Numbered from the stretch's first letter, positions 17,215-26,855 are shown. The stretch is DNA of 64,000 nt from Bacteroidales bacterium M2 (GCA_001689415.1 LUJM01000034.1:1704-65703), one strand, 5' to 3'. Notes: generated by a model from the letters alone, not told the origin. Numbers and translations are program-made.

Positions 17215-18693
17215 TCAGTACTGCAGGTAAATAAACGGTACAAGTTCGCTTTGGCGGGTTTGAACCACAACAAATAGTATGGCCGCCATAAGTATCGCCT
17301 GCCATACTACCGGCATGGCTATGTAGGCTTGTGTAGCTCCGGTCGTCCATGCGCGGGGGGTAAGATGCGCGATATATCCTGTGGCTGCAGCGAGAACTAT
17401 CATCATGTAGCTTTCTACGAACTGAGGTGCTACGTCGAGGTGGAAGTTGGTGAATATTTGTTGTGCTATCTGGCCTATGGTTTCAAGGCTTGGTGCTCTG
17501 AAAATGGTGAAACCGGCTACAATAAGCATGAATGTCAGTGCTATGTTGGCAATCTTGACCTCGGGGCGGCCAACGAGATAGTCGGGCTGAGTCCAGAAGC
17601 GTTTTATTGTCTTGTGAATAACCAATAATAGTCCGTGGTATGCGCCCCAAATGATATACATCCACGAAGCACCGTGCCATAGGCCGCCTATTACCATGGT
17701 GGTGAATTGATTGAGATAGGCACGGGTACGACCTTTGCGGTTGCCGCCGAGGGGTATATATATGTAATCTTTGAGCCATGTCGACAAGGAAATGTGCCAC
17801 CGATGCCAAAACTCGGTTGGGCTCTGTGATTTAAACGGAGCATCGAAGTTGATTTTGAATCTGTAGCCCAACAGCAAAGCCAGACCGATTGCCATGTCGG
17901 AATAGCCGGAAAAGTCGCAGTAGAGCTGTATAGTAAAGCCGATACACCCCATTAGATTCTCAAATCCGCTGTAGAGCATGGGGTTGTCGAAGATACGGTC
18001 AACGAAATTACCGCTGATGTAATCGGCAATCACAACCTTCTTCAGAAGTCCGGTCATAATGAGGAAAAGTCCTTCCGACATCATGGCCGGCGTGGCCTTG
18101 GTGTCGGCCTGTACCTGTGGCAGCATATCTTTAGCCCTCACGACTGGACCGGCAAGCAATGGCGGGAAAAAGGTGAGGTAGAAGCTGTAGTCCAGAAGGT
18201 TGCGGCAAGGCTTAAGGTCGCCTCGGTATATATCGACCATATAGCTTATCGACCTGAATGTAAAGAAAGATATACCTGCGGGCAGTATCACATCAAGCGG
18301 GTCGAATGTTGAGCCGATAATGCCTGTGAAAGCATCTAATAGCAGGTTCACATATTTAAAATAGACCAGCATGCCCACGTTGATTACAACATTTAGGGCA
18401 ACTATGCTCTTTCTCAGCCACGGGGCCTTTGCCGCTCCAAGCCACAAGCCCAGTAAATAATCGCTCAGGCACACTCCGCATAATATAAACACGCACCACT
18501 CGCTCGATTTATAGTAAAAATAGAGCGAGAATGCTATCACGAGCAACATTCGTATGTGTCGGTATCCGCGAACTGCCTGATATATTATCAGAAATATAAC
18601 AAATAGCACGAGGAAGAGACCCGAATTGAATAGCATCGGGTTGGCTGCGTCGAATGTGAGCAGACTGGCAAGACGATTGAGTACACTTTCCAT
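17215..18693 (-). CDS. MBOAT family membrane O-acyltransferase
   Basis: This 492-residue polytopic protein carries the MBOAT core: PTEFWHRWHISLSTWLKDYIYIPLGGNRKG and, downstream, GLWHGASWMYIIWGAYHG with the invariant active-site His. It resembles the AlgI/DltB group that moves acyl groups across the inner membrane onto a surface glycan, often with an SGNH partner. The acceptor is unknown. The nearest SGNH genes lie about 5.5 kb away in another operon. It is monocistronic with its own promoter 8 bases upstream. Confidence 0.92.
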   Translation of the reverse strand: MESVLNRLASLLTFDAANPMLFNSGLFLVLFVIFLIIYQAVRGYRHIRMLLVIAFSLYFYYKSSEWCVFILCGVCLSDYLLGLWLGAAKAPWLRKSIVALNVVINVGMLVYFKYVNLLLDAFTGIIGSTFDPLDVILPAGISFFTFRSISYMVDIYRGDLKPCRNLLDYSFYLTFFPPLLAGPVVRAKDMLPQVQADTKATPAMMSEGLFLIMTGLLKKVVIADYISGNFVDRIFDNPMLYSGFENLMGCIGFTIQLYCDFSGYSDMAIGLALLLGYRFKINFDAPFKSQSPTEFWHRWHISLSTWLKDYIYIPLGGNRKGRTRAYLNQFTTMVIGGLWHGASWMYIIWGAYHGLLLVIHKTIKRFWTQPDYLVGRPEVKIANIALTFMLIVAGFTIFRAPSLETIGQIAQQIFTNFHLDVAPQFVESYMMIVLAAATGYIAHLTPRAWTTGATQAYIAMPVVWQAILMAAILFVVVQTRQSELVPFIYLQY

Positions 18694-18701
18694 TACGATT
18701 G

Positions 18702-18709
18702 CAAAATTA
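18702..18709 (-). promoter_or_regulatory. -7 element of the MBOAT gene
   Basis: The minus strand reads TAATTTTG, ending only 8 bases before the start codon. The predicted transcript would have almost no 5' leader. Confidence 0.55.
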
Positions 18710-18795
18710 GTGAAAATCTACGACCTTAATATCTTTTGGTACAATATTTAACACAGTATCGACATGGCTGCGATGATTGATTCGGGTTTATTTGC

Positions 18796-18803
18796 TAACT
18801 TTG
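18796..18803 (+). promoter_or_regulatory. -7 element of the sulfatase-maturase operon
   Basis: TAACTTTG matches TAnnTTTG 28 bases before the start at 18832. The candidate -33 TTG (18777-18779) is 16 nt away, shorter than ideal. Confidence 0.55.
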
Positions 18804-18831
18804 TGAATACAACTTTTACCCTTGCTGAATA

Positions 18832-20034
18832 ATGACAAATATCGAATATCCTTTCTTTTCGCCGCTTTACCTTATGGCAAAGCCTGTTGGCCCGTGTTGT
18901 AATCTTAGGTGTTCATATTGCTACTATCTTGAGAAAGACGAGGTCCTGGGTTTGAAAGGCAATATGATGATGAGCGACGAAGTTCTTGAGCGTTTTATTC
19001 GTTCGTATATCGAGGCTCAGTCAGGCCCGTATGTGCAGTTTACATGGCACGGTGGAGAGGCTATGCTGCGTAAACCCGATTTTTACCGCAAGGTTGTGGA
19101 TATTCAGCACCGATACGCAAGGCCCGATATGATTGTAAATAGTATTCAGACCAATGGCACGCTGATTACTGATGAATGGTGCGAATTTCTAAGTGATAAC
19201 AACTGGCTCGTAGGCGTTTCGATAGACGGACCTCGCGAGATTCACGATGCCTACCGAAAGAACGCTGCAGGTAAGGGTACTTTCGATACTGTAATGAAAG
19301 GTATTCGCCGTCTCCAACGCTACAATGTTGAGTGGAATGCCATGGCCGTAGTCAATAATCTCAATGTGAAGCGGCCTCAGGATTTTTATAATTTCTTCAA
19401 GGAAATAGGTTGCCGCTACATTCAGTTCACTCCCATAGTCGAGCGCTATACTTCATCGGGTACACTGGCAAGTGCATACGACGACGGCATGATGTCGCCG
19501 CAGTCTGTGACTCCGGCAGAGTGGGGCGAGTTCCTATGCTCGGTTTTTGATTTATGGGTGAGAAGTGATGTCGGTAGCGTTTTTGTTCAGCTTTTCGATG
19601 CTACTTTGGCCAACTGGCTTGGCGAGATGCCGGGCCTTTGCTCTATGGGCAAAGTGTGCGGACATGCGGGTGTTATCGAGCACAACGGCGATGTATATAG
19701 TTGCGACCATTTTGTTTTTCCTGAATACAAACTTGGCAACATCATGAATCTTAGTGTTGTAGAAATGATGTCGGGCAATGCGCAAAATGAATTTGCCAAG
19801 AAAAAGCTTCAGGGGCTTACCGACAAATGCCGTACTTGCCCATACCTTAAAGCTTGTTATGGCGAGTGCCCGAAAAACCGATTTGTCAAAATAGATGATA
19901 CCGATCGCAGGCACAACTATCTCTGCGAAGGCTATCGCCGTTTCTTCGAACACGTCGAGCCATATATGGATTTTATGGCCAACGAATATAAGGCTCAGCG
20001 CCCGGCTTCGAATGTCATGAAACTGTTTCGATAG
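18832..20034 (+). CDS. anaerobic sulfatase-maturating enzyme (radical SAM/SPASM)
   Basis: The 400 residues have the radical SAM motif C23-N-L-R-C27-S-Y-C30 and a complete SPASM C-terminus (CSMGKVCGHAG, YSCDHFVFPEYKLGN, CRTCPYLKACYGECPKNRF) ligating two auxiliary [4Fe-4S] clusters. Family members convert an active-site Cys or Ser of sulfatases to formylglycine without O2. No sulfatase gene lies in this window, so clients must be elsewhere. The start at 18832 gives the conserved beginning FSPLYLMAKPVGPxCNL. A small HExxH protein begins 3 bases downstream in the same transcript. Confidence 0.93.
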   Translation: MTNIEYPFFSPLYLMAKPVGPCCNLRCSYCYYLEKDEVLGLKGNMMMSDEVLERFIRSYIEAQSGPYVQFTWHGGEAMLRKPDFYRKVVDIQHRYARPDMIVNSIQTNGTLITDEWCEFLSDNNWLVGVSIDGPREIHDAYRKNAAGKGTFDTVMKGIRRLQRYNVEWNAMAVVNNLNVKRPQDFYNFFKEIGCRYIQFTPIVERYTSSGTLASAYDDGMMSPQSVTPAEWGEFLCSVFDLWVRSDVGSVFVQLFDATLANWLGEMPGLCSMGKVCGHAGVIEHNGDVYSCDHFVFPEYKLGNIMNLSVVEMMSGNAQNEFAKKKLQGLTDKCRTCPYLKACYGECPKNRFVKIDDTDRRHNYLCEGYRRFFEHVEPYMDFMANEYKAQRPASNVMKLFR

Positions 20035-20037
20035 TAT

Positions 20038-20376
20038 ATGGCAAACCCTATTATTGTTAAATGCCGTTTTATACCGAAGGGCTTTTGTGTGAATCTATTC
20101 GGTACTTTGTGGTCTCGTGATACATCGTGGATAGATAAATATGTAATCAACCATGAGCGTATACACACCGCCCAACAGCGTGAATTACTCTTTGTGCCGT
20201 TTTATGTTCTGTACCTTCTCGAATGGTTTGTGCGACTGATTTTCTACTGCAATTCATTCAAGGCATATCGAAGCATTTCGTTCGAGCAGGAAGCATACAC
20301 ATATGGCGTAGAACTTGGATATCTCAAAAGGCGTAAACCCTATGCTTGGCTCCGTTTTTTAGGAAAGAGAATCTGA
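20038..20376 (+). CDS. small HExxH putative membrane-associated metalloprotein
   Basis: The 112-residue protein has H39-E40-R41-I42-H43 (HExxH zinc motif) followed by a hydrophobic segment (LLFVPFYVLYLLEWFVRLIFY). SFEQEAY, 40 residues on, could supply the third, glutamate ligand in gluzincin style. A basic C-terminus (YLKRRKPYAWLRFLGKR) follows. It starts three bases after the sulfatase-maturase stop, so the two are co-transcribed. I do not recognise a named family; peptidase activity is an inference from the motif only. Confidence 0.8.
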   Translation: MANPIIVKCRFIPKGFCVNLFGTLWSRDTSWIDKYVINHERIHTAQQRELLFVPFYVLYLLEWFVRLIFYCNSFKAYRSISFEQEAYTYGVELGYLKRRKPYAWLRFLGKRI

Positions 20377-20389
20377 CAGTTGACTCAAT

Positions 20390-20425
20390 AAAAAAACTGC
20401 AACCGTGGAATGTTGCAGTTTTTTT
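20390..20425. terminator. bidirectional intrinsic terminator
   Basis: A perfect 14-bp stem (aaaaaaactgcaac/gttgcagttttttt) with an 8-nt loop sits between the converging HExxH gene and ftsH, with A/T runs on both sides. Confidence 0.9.
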
Positions 20426-20436
20426 GTGAGTATAGC

Positions 20437-22455
20437 TTACTTGGATTCTACCTCGGTGGCATCAACGTCGTCGATTGGCGGCGGGGTAGGTTCGTTGTCA
20501 TTGTCTTTGTGTCCGAAGAGTTCGTCGGTTCTCGATGTCCACGGACGCGGACCGAATATACGCTCTACATCGTCGGTAAAGATGACTTCGCGGGTTATAA
20601 GCGTCTGTGCGAGCTGGTGATGACCTTCCGAGTGTGATTTCAGTATCGATTTGGCGCGTTCGTATTGCTCGGCAATGATGCGCGAAACCTCTTCGTCGAT
20701 AATCTTGGCACGGTCGTCGCTATAGGGGTTTGTAAACATATTGCTTTGGCCGGTCGAGTCGTAGTACGACAGGTTGGGCAATTTGTCGCTCATGCCGTAA
20801 TATACAACCATGGCGTAGGCCTGCTTGGTTACACGTTCGAGGTCGTTTGCCGCGCCGGTTGAGATGTGGCCGGTAAAGAGTTCTTCGGCTGCACGACCGC
20901 CAAGGAGTGAGCAGATATCGTCGAGAAGTACCTGCGAGGGTACTATTTGTCGCTCTTCGGGCAGATACCAGGCCGCTCCGAGGGCTTTGCCACGAGGCAC
21001 AATCGTTACCTTTACAAGCGGGTTGCCGTAGCGCAGATGCCAAGATACTGTGGCATGTCCGGCTTCGTGAATGGCGATTGCATTTTTCTCGTCGTCGGTA
21101 AGAATCTTCGACCTCTTTTCGAGGCCGCCGATGATACGGTCAACAGCTGCGTTGAAGTCTTCTTTGCTTACATTTTCCTTGTTATGACGGGCGGCGATAA
21201 GGGCTGCCTCATTACATACATTGGCTATATCGGCACCCGAGAAACCGGGAGTCTGGCGTGCAAGAAGCTCAATATCGAGGTCGGGTGCGGTCTTAATTTT
21301 GCGCAGGTGTACCTTGAAGATTTCTACGCGGTCGGGCAGGTCGGGCAGGTCTACATAGATCTGGCGGTCGAAACGTCCGGCTCGCATAAGAGCCTTGTCG
21401 AGGATATCGGCACGGTTGGTGGCTGCAAGGATAATGACACCGCTGTTTGTGCCGAAACCGTCCATTTCGGTAAGCAACTGGTTGAGAGTATTCTCGCGCT
21501 CATCGTTTGCGCCCATACCGGCGTTGCGTCCGCGGGCACGGCCCACAGCATCGATTTCGTCGATGAAGACAATACACGGTGCTTTTTCTTTTGCCTGACG
21601 GAAAAGGTCGCGTACACGCGATGCTCCTACGCCCACGAACATCTCAACGAAGTCGGAGCCCGACATCGAGAAGAAAGGCACATCTGCCTCACCGGCAACT
21701 GCCTTGGCCAACAAGGTCTTACCTGTACCCGGAGGGCCTACCAGGAGTGCGCCCTTGGGTATTTTGCCGCCGAGGTTGGTATAGCGTTTGGGGTTCTTGA
21801 GGAATTCTACAATCTCTTCGATTTCAGTTTTGGCCTCGCTCAGACCGGCAACATCGCGGAATGTCACTTTGTCGGCATTATCCTTGTCGAACAGCATAGC
21901 TTTCGACTTGCCAACAGAGAATATACCGCCACCGCCACCGGCGCCGCCACCACCGCCAGCTCCCGACATGCGGCGCATCAGATAGAACCACACGGCGATA
22001 AGGAGTATGAACGGCAGGAAGGACCATATAATATTTCCGAACTGGCTCGATTGCTCGAACTCTACTTCGCCGGTGAATGCTCCCGATTCGCGCCATTGGT
22101 CAATCTTCTCGCTGAGTTTGTCGGCCGACGAAATGTTTGCTTCTACATTTGCCTTGATGTTCTGTCCGGGTTTATAGTTTGCGCCGAAGACTACCTGGGC
22201 AAGCGAGTCGGTGAGAAAACCTTCTACAAGTTTCTTGTCCGAGTAGACTATGATTTTAGAGATACCATGGTCAACCTCCACATAGCGTTCGAATGTGGTG
22301 TAGTTGACCTGTTTGGTCATGGTGTTATTGTCGAAATAGAATATGCCTGCAAGAAAAAGAAATACAATGGCGTACATCCACCAAAGGCTGAAACCTATGG
22401 TGTTTTTCTTTTTAGGTTTGTTCGACTGACCGTTATTTAAGGGGGGAAATGCCAT
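20437..22455 (-). CDS. ftsH: ATP-dependent zinc metalloprotease FtsH
   Basis: The start is ATG at 22455 (MAFPPLNNGQ); the longer frame would need a TTG inside the rsfS 3' region. The 672 residues comprise two membrane helices around a periplasmic domain and a Gly-rich linker (GGGGGAGGGGG). The AAA+ module has Walker A GPPGTGKT, Walker B CIVFIDEIDA and the second region of homology ATNRADILDKALMRAGRFDR. The peptidase site is HEAGH. The hexamer degrades membrane and regulatory proteins. It lies 28 bases after rsfS in one operon. Confidence 0.97.
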   Translation of the reverse strand: MAFPPLNNGQSNKPKKKNTIGFSLWWMYAIVFLFLAGIFYFDNNTMTKQVNYTTFERYVEVDHGISKIIVYSDKKLVEGFLTDSLAQVVFGANYKPGQNIKANVEANISSADKLSEKIDQWRESGAFTGEVEFEQSSQFGNIIWSFLPFILLIAVWFYLMRRMSGAGGGGGAGGGGGIFSVGKSKAMLFDKDNADKVTFRDVAGLSEAKTEIEEIVEFLKNPKRYTNLGGKIPKGALLVGPPGTGKTLLAKAVAGEADVPFFSMSGSDFVEMFVGVGASRVRDLFRQAKEKAPCIVFIDEIDAVGRARGRNAGMGANDERENTLNQLLTEMDGFGTNSGVIILAATNRADILDKALMRAGRFDRQIYVDLPDLPDRVEIFKVHLRKIKTAPDLDIELLARQTPGFSGADIANVCNEAALIAARHNKENVSKEDFNAAVDRIIGGLEKRSKILTDDEKNAIAIHEAGHATVSWHLRYGNPLVKVTIVPRGKALGAAWYLPEERQIVPSQVLLDDICSLLGGRAAEELFTGHISTGAANDLERVTKQAYAMVVYYGMSDKLPNLSYYDSTGQSNMFTNPYSDDRAKIIDEEVSRIIAEQYERAKSILKSHSEGHHQLAQTLITREVIFTDDVERIFGPRPWTSRTDELFGHKDNDNEPTPPPIDDVDATEVESK

Positions 22456-22483
22456 TTGTGATGATGTTTTGTGTTTGTAACAG

Positions 22484-22843
22484 TTAATCAAGATCTGCTA
22501 CCTGCATGATCTTGGCATCACTCCATAGGTCTTCGAGATTATATCGCATGCGTGTCTCGGGCATGAAGATATGCACCCACACGTCGCCATAGTCCATGAT
22601 TACCCAGTCGCTGCCTTCTTCGCCGTCGATGCCGAACGGTTTTACACCGCTGTTCAGGCGTACGAATTCTTCTACACTTTCGGCTATTGATGCTGTGTGG
22701 GTTGTCGAATTGCCTTCGGCAATGATGAATGCGCCGGTTGCGGCGGTATCGATAGAACTGAGGTCTACTATGCTGATGTTGTGACCTTTACGATTTTGTA
22801 TGCCTTCTATGATGAGTGCTTTGATGTCGGTTGTCTGAGTCAT
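22484..22843 (-). CDS. rsfS: ribosome silencing factor RsfS
   Basis: The start is ATG at 22843 (MTQTTDIKALIIEGI). The 119 residues show the RsfS core: DLSSIDTAATGAFIIAEGNSTTH, EGSDWVIMDYGDVWVHIF and RMRYNLEDLWSDA. It binds uL14 on the 50S subunit and blocks subunit joining under starvation. Usually found with nadD or ftsH in Bacteroidetes. Its -7 promoter element lies 24 bases upstream. Confidence 0.95.
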   Translation of the reverse strand: MTQTTDIKALIIEGIQNRKGHNISIVDLSSIDTAATGAFIIAEGNSTTHTASIAESVEEFVRLNSGVKPFGIDGEEGSDWVIMDYGDVWVHIFMPETRMRYNLEDLWSDAKIMQVADLD

Positions 22844-22866
22844 TAACAATATTAGCTTAATTTATG

Positions 22867-22874
22867 CAAAGGTA
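22867..22874 (-). promoter_or_regulatory. -7 element of rsfS-ftsH
   Basis: The minus strand reads TACCTTTG (TAnnTTTG) 24 bases before the rsfS start. No convincing -33 TTG was found at the expected distance. Confidence 0.55.
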
Positions 22875-22941
22875 ATGAATTATTCTGAAGATTTTAGTCG
22901 TATATAATTCTTTAACAATTATCGTGCCAAAAAGTGCGCTA

Positions 22942-24168
22942 TCATTCGTATTTTACAGCTTTGGCAGGGTCGATAGATGCTGCAAGTCGTGCCGGTAGTA
23001 CCAATATCAGCCACGCTACTGCTGCCACGCCGATATTAAGGGCCACAAATGCCGGGGGCTGTATTTCTACCGGAACGGAGTTCAGGTAGTACATCTCCGG
23101 GTCGAGGGGTACGATGTGTGTGTGTTTCTGTATCAGCAGTAGACCGATACCCAATACATTGCCTATAATCATACCGAGACCTACAAGGCGCATGGCCATG
23201 CCTACGAATATATTGCGAACAAACATTTTAGATGCTCCCATTGCGCGTAGAACGCCAATCATGGTCACGTGCTCGAGTATGAGTATAAATAGGCTCGACA
23301 CAAGCGTAAGCCCGGCAACACATAGTATAAGGATAAAGATGACTGTGACATTGGTATCGAGCAGCGACAGCCAATTGAAGTAGAGTGCCCCGGTGCGTAG
23401 CACTGAATCAACCGGATAGTACGAATCGAGTGTCCCGGCTGCTGCGTCGCTCACAAGTCCGGCTTGCAGACGGTCGGCGGTCATGCTTATGTTGTCGATG
23501 TCGATGCCTCTGATATCGAGCCTGTTACCCGAAATGCTGTCGATACCGGCAACTTTTTGCAGTCCATTCAACGACGCATAGGCCACAGTGCGGTCATATT
23601 CGCCGAAGTTCGACTGGAACAGTGCCGCGATACTATGCCTGCGCATCTTTACATTTCCGTCAACAAAAAATGTACTGTATACCTTGTCGCCGATTCCGAT
23701 GCCGAGGGCTTTGGCCGTGGGTACGGATATCACGATTTTATTGTCGCAACTGTCTGAAGCATAGTCCGGCCATTCGCCTTCTACAATATTGCCTTTCTCG
23801 AAACTGTAATCCGCATCCGGGGATTGTGCAAGAAATACCAGCCCTTCGAAATCGTTGTCGGTCTTCAGTAGGGCCGGCTGTCGCAAAGCCAGCCGCAGGT
23901 CGGCATCAGGAACACGCTTTCTTACCGATTCTATAAGTTCGGGTGTTGCCTGCAGGTACCGTCCGTCGGCAGGGCATACAGTTACTTGCGCGTCGAAGCC
24001 AATGAGTCGATTGCGGATGCCGTCTTTGAAACCAACGACAATGGCAAGGGTAAACTCCATGATTATCAGCGCAAGAGCAACACCGCTTACAGCGATTACT
24101 ACTCCGGCAGTGCTGCTGCCCTTGCCTCGCAGGCTCAGGCGGCGTGATATCCATAGTGAGGTGTTCAT
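22942..24168 (-). CDS. FtsX/LolE-type ABC transporter permease
   Basis: The start is set at 24168 (MNTSLWISRRLSLRGKGS), which overlaps the SGNH stop as ATGA. The 408 residues have one N-terminal helix, a large periplasmic MacB-type domain and three C-terminal helices (LDTNVTVIFILILCVAGLTL, then LRAMGASKMFVRNIFVGMA, the FtsX-family coupling motif). Proteins of this kind work with a LolD-like ATPase in lipoprotein release or envelope export. No ATPase gene is nearby, which is usual in Bacteroidetes. It is the last gene of the ftsY-rimO operon. Confidence 0.88.
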   Translation of the reverse strand: MNTSLWISRRLSLRGKGSSTAGVVIAVSGVALALIIMEFTLAIVVGFKDGIRNRLIGFDAQVTVCPADGRYLQATPELIESVRKRVPDADLRLALRQPALLKTDNDFEGLVFLAQSPDADYSFEKGNIVEGEWPDYASDSCDNKIVISVPTAKALGIGIGDKVYSTFFVDGNVKMRRHSIAALFQSNFGEYDRTVAYASLNGLQKVAGIDSISGNRLDIRGIDIDNISMTADRLQAGLVSDAAAGTLDSYYPVDSVLRTGALYFNWLSLLDTNVTVIFILILCVAGLTLVSSLFILILEHVTMIGVLRAMGASKMFVRNIFVGMAMRLVGLGMIIGNVLGIGLLLIQKHTHIVPLDPEMYYLNSVPVEIQPPAFVALNIGVAAVAWLILVLPARLAASIDPAKAVKYE

Positions 24169-25427
24169 TTGATCAATTGGTTTAAGATGGCATCGCTGAG
24201 TAGGTTGCCCCACAGGCGGTAACCTCCGGCAGTGAAATGTATGCCGTCGCGCGACAGCACTTTTGCTGCTTTCATTTTCGCCGCGCTACCTGCCACGGCA
24301 TAGTGATTGTAGTATGGAATGCCCTCGCGTTCGGCATATTGCCTGATTGCCCGGGCGATGTCGGCTGTCTTTGTGTTGACTACGGTAGATGAGGTGCGGC
24401 GACGCCCTTTGCGGCGGCGGTATACTTTACGGTAACACTCCGTAGGCCCCACGAGCAGTATCTTGGCTTCGGGGCTGTGCGCATGGATAGTGCTTAGCAG
24501 TACATCTATATTGTTTTGCAGGGTTTCTACAGATATGCGGCCAAAAGCTTCGTTTGTGCCAAGGGCTATGATTACAAGGTCGGGCGAAAGTGCTGACAGG
24601 CCGCTGCCAAATCGGTCGGTAGTCGCATACGATGAGAATGTAGCGCCGTTATTGCCTATCGAATGTACGCTTGTCCCTACGCTGTCGGCGATAAGCTCGA
24701 TACCGCCATAAACGGTGGTTTTATCTCCTTCGAAATCGATTTTGAATTCACTTGCAGGGTCCGGTAAGTCAATCACGGCAAGGCCTGAGTTGTCGATGTT
24801 GCCTACAAAGTCAGTCTTGATGCCGTCGGCAACTATTGATACCGGGGTCGGAACTGTGCCGCGAGTGTGGAAACGTATCTGCCTTGCCGGGCTTGGCGAT
24901 TTGAAACGTATCGAGTATTCTCGGGTCTGTGGTTGTAAGCCGATGCCTGTAAATGGCATTTCTGTTGCCCATGGCGTACGCATGAGTTTTGAAGTGGTAT
25001 ATTCACTCGACATTCCGATGCTGTAGTCGTTGGGCTCGTTGGTACCGGCAAGTTTAAATGGTATTATCAGCCCTCTGCCTGCGTCGTGTGAGGCTTTGGT
25101 GAGGCGGTGGCGTAGTTCACTCCCGCCAAAATCGGCCTGCACGTGCGAGTCGCCGAGGTAAACAACTGTAAATTTGCCGTTTCCGGCCTGCGATGCCGAA
25201 AATTTTTCGCCAAGGCAAGTCCAGTCATCTCCGTTGAGATTGATTTTGTTGTGCTGGAGTTTTATGAATGGATATTCTGAATAATCGAAGGCTTCGACAA
25301 CCGATTCATTCTCGATTTCAGGATTGAGGCGCAGATCAGTTTGATTGTCTGCGATAGAATCTACGTCCTGAGCTGTCAGCGAGAAAGCGATGAACAATGC
25401 CGATATGGAGCTTATCTTATTCATCAA
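24165..25427 (-). CDS. exported SGNH/GDSL hydrolase (first of a tandem pair)
   Basis: The 420 residues have a signal peptide (SSISALFIAFSLTA). SGNH blocks are readable: block I LGDSHVQADFG with catalytic Ser, block III ALGTNEAF and block V DGIHF supplying Asp and His. A beta-sandwich-like insert lies between blocks I and III, as in acetyl-xylan or peptidoglycan esterases. It is probably a periplasmic carbohydrate O-acyl esterase or acyltransferase. It overlaps the neighbouring SGNH gene by 11 bases, and the pair may have arisen by duplication. Confidence 0.85.
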   Translation of the reverse strand: MMNKISSISALFIAFSLTAQDVDSIADNQTDLRLNPEIENESVVEAFDYSEYPFIKLQHNKINLNGDDWTCLGEKFSASQAGNGKFTVVYLGDSHVQADFGGSELRHRLTKASHDAGRGLIIPFKLAGTNEPNDYSIGMSSEYTTSKLMRTPWATEMPFTGIGLQPQTREYSIRFKSPSPARQIRFHTRGTVPTPVSIVADGIKTDFVGNIDNSGLAVIDLPDPASEFKIDFEGDKTTVYGGIELIADSVGTSVHSIGNNGATFSSYATTDRFGSGLSALSPDLVIIALGTNEAFGRISVETLQNNIDVLLSTIHAHSPEAKILLVGPTECYRKVYRRRKGRRRTSSTVVNTKTADIARAIRQYAEREGIPYYNHYAVAGSAAKMKAAKVLSRDGIHFTAGGYRLWGNLLSDAILNQLIK

Positions 25428-26847
25428 TTTCGTGTTTTAAAGCTTTGTCGAATAGGTTGGCAAGTTCTGCACCTCCGGCATGGTTGAGGTGTATGTAGTC
25501 GGCATTGAGGAGTTTGCGTTTACGCCAGTCTACAACGGCTCTGTCGCCACCCATGGCCGCACGCGTATCCCAAAAGTGAGTGCCGCTGCGTCGTGCGGTC
25601 TCTCGCTGGGCGTGCACCATGGCTGTGACTGTGGGCAACGACTGTACCTCGGTGCCGATTTTAACACCGCGGTCACCGACACCCATTATTATGATGTCGG
25701 CATTTGGATAGCACGATTGCAAATGGCTGATACCCTTTATCATATTCTCCATATAAGGGGTATAGTCGGTCTGCTTGGCACTCAGCACATTCATGCCGTA
25801 TTCTACTATAATCAAATCGTAGTCAGCCCATTGAGCCATATGGCGGCAGAGTGCGCGATTCATACGGCTTATGCTTAGTCCCGAATTTCCGCGTATCGAC
25901 ATGCAGTCGACTTGCACACCTGTTGCACCGTCGAGATATGCACCTAATGCGATAAGGCCGGGTACATTGACACTTATATCGGCTTTTCCTGTCGCCCCTT
26001 CGAGTACAACAGCCTGGGGTAGGGGGGAGGGCGAAATACTCTTGGTTATTTTAAGGCCGTCGCTGCCGCTAATGGTAACAGTGCCGGAATCGGGCGCAAG
26101 GAAGACAAAACTTGTTTTCTGCCAGTTGGTTGTTGTGGTAAATTTAGACTTGCCGTCGTAACCGCTCGATGCCTTCCCGGAGGCTACGCCGTAGTCGCAC
26201 GAAAGGGTGCGGATCGAATCTTTGCGCGACATCGAGCGTATGTCGTGCATAGTCCAGCCTCGGCTTCTTTGGCCTACTGTCTGCCTGAATCCGGGAAACT
26301 CGCAATGCGCATTCATGAATCCGACGCCGCTGCCGCCATATCGCTGTTGCAACAGGTCGCGAAGATTAGATGAGAAAATATCACCTTCGATATACGAGTC
26401 GCCTATGATTGCAATGCGTACCGTTCTGTTCCGTGCATCGCTGAGGGCCTGTCGGAATTTTGCCAACGAAGTGCCACGGCTATAGTTCTCGATAGCCACT
26501 GAGCCGTCGATAATCGGAGCCTCGCTTATCGGAGCCGGAAGTTCGACCACGGTATCGGCGGAGATTGTGTCACTTACTACACCTTGCGAGGTGTTGCTGT
26601 TTTCCGGTGTTGACTGCTCGCCGCTGTTCGACATTAGTTCTTCGAGTTCGGGGTCTACTATAGCCGACGTGGTTGTAGCGGCGATATTTGCGGTCGTAGG
26701 AAAGAGGTCCTCAAAGAGGTTGAAGTCTTTGAGAGAATTATTTGTCAGTCTGCCCCATGGTATAGCCGACATCAGCAGCAACAAGCCGAAGGTATAGACT
26801 ACCACGGTGAGTAAATGACGAGAAGAAGAATCGTTATTTTCGGGCAT
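25417..26847 (-). CDS. membrane-anchored SGNH hydrolase (second of a tandem pair)
   Basis: The start is set at 26847 (MPENNDSSSRHLLTVVVYTF), giving a single N-terminal membrane anchor (LTVVVYTFGLLLLMSAIPWG) and a Ser/Thr-rich linker. The extracytoplasmic SGNH domain has block I IIGDSYIEGDIF, block III VEYGMNVL and block V DYIHLNHAGG. The 476 residues face the periplasm. By analogy with SGNH partners of MBOAT proteins it could transfer or remove acyl groups on an envelope glycan. It lies 8 bases after the isochorismate synthase gene. Confidence 0.83.
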   Translation of the reverse strand: MPENNDSSSRHLLTVVVYTFGLLLLMSAIPWGRLTNNSLKDFNLFEDLFPTTANIAATTTSAIVDPELEELMSNSGEQSTPENSNTSQGVVSDTISADTVVELPAPISEAPIIDGSVAIENYSRGTSLAKFRQALSDARNRTVRIAIIGDSYIEGDIFSSNLRDLLQQRYGGSGVGFMNAHCEFPGFRQTVGQRSRGWTMHDIRSMSRKDSIRTLSCDYGVASGKASSGYDGKSKFTTTTNWQKTSFVFLAPDSGTVTISGSDGLKITKSISPSPLPQAVVLEGATGKADISVNVPGLIALGAYLDGATGVQVDCMSIRGNSGLSISRMNRALCRHMAQWADYDLIIVEYGMNVLSAKQTDYTPYMENMIKGISHLQSCYPNADIIIMGVGDRGVKIGTEVQSLPTVTAMVHAQRETARRSGTHFWDTRAAMGGDRAVVDWRKRKLLNADYIHLNHAGGAELANLFDKALKHEIDE

Positions 26848-26855
26848 TAATGTAC

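Noticed and set aside
20947..22440. Long plus-strand open frame opposite ftsH
   Set aside because: It is the mirror of the biased codons of ftsH; the ftsH motifs on the other strand are unambiguous.
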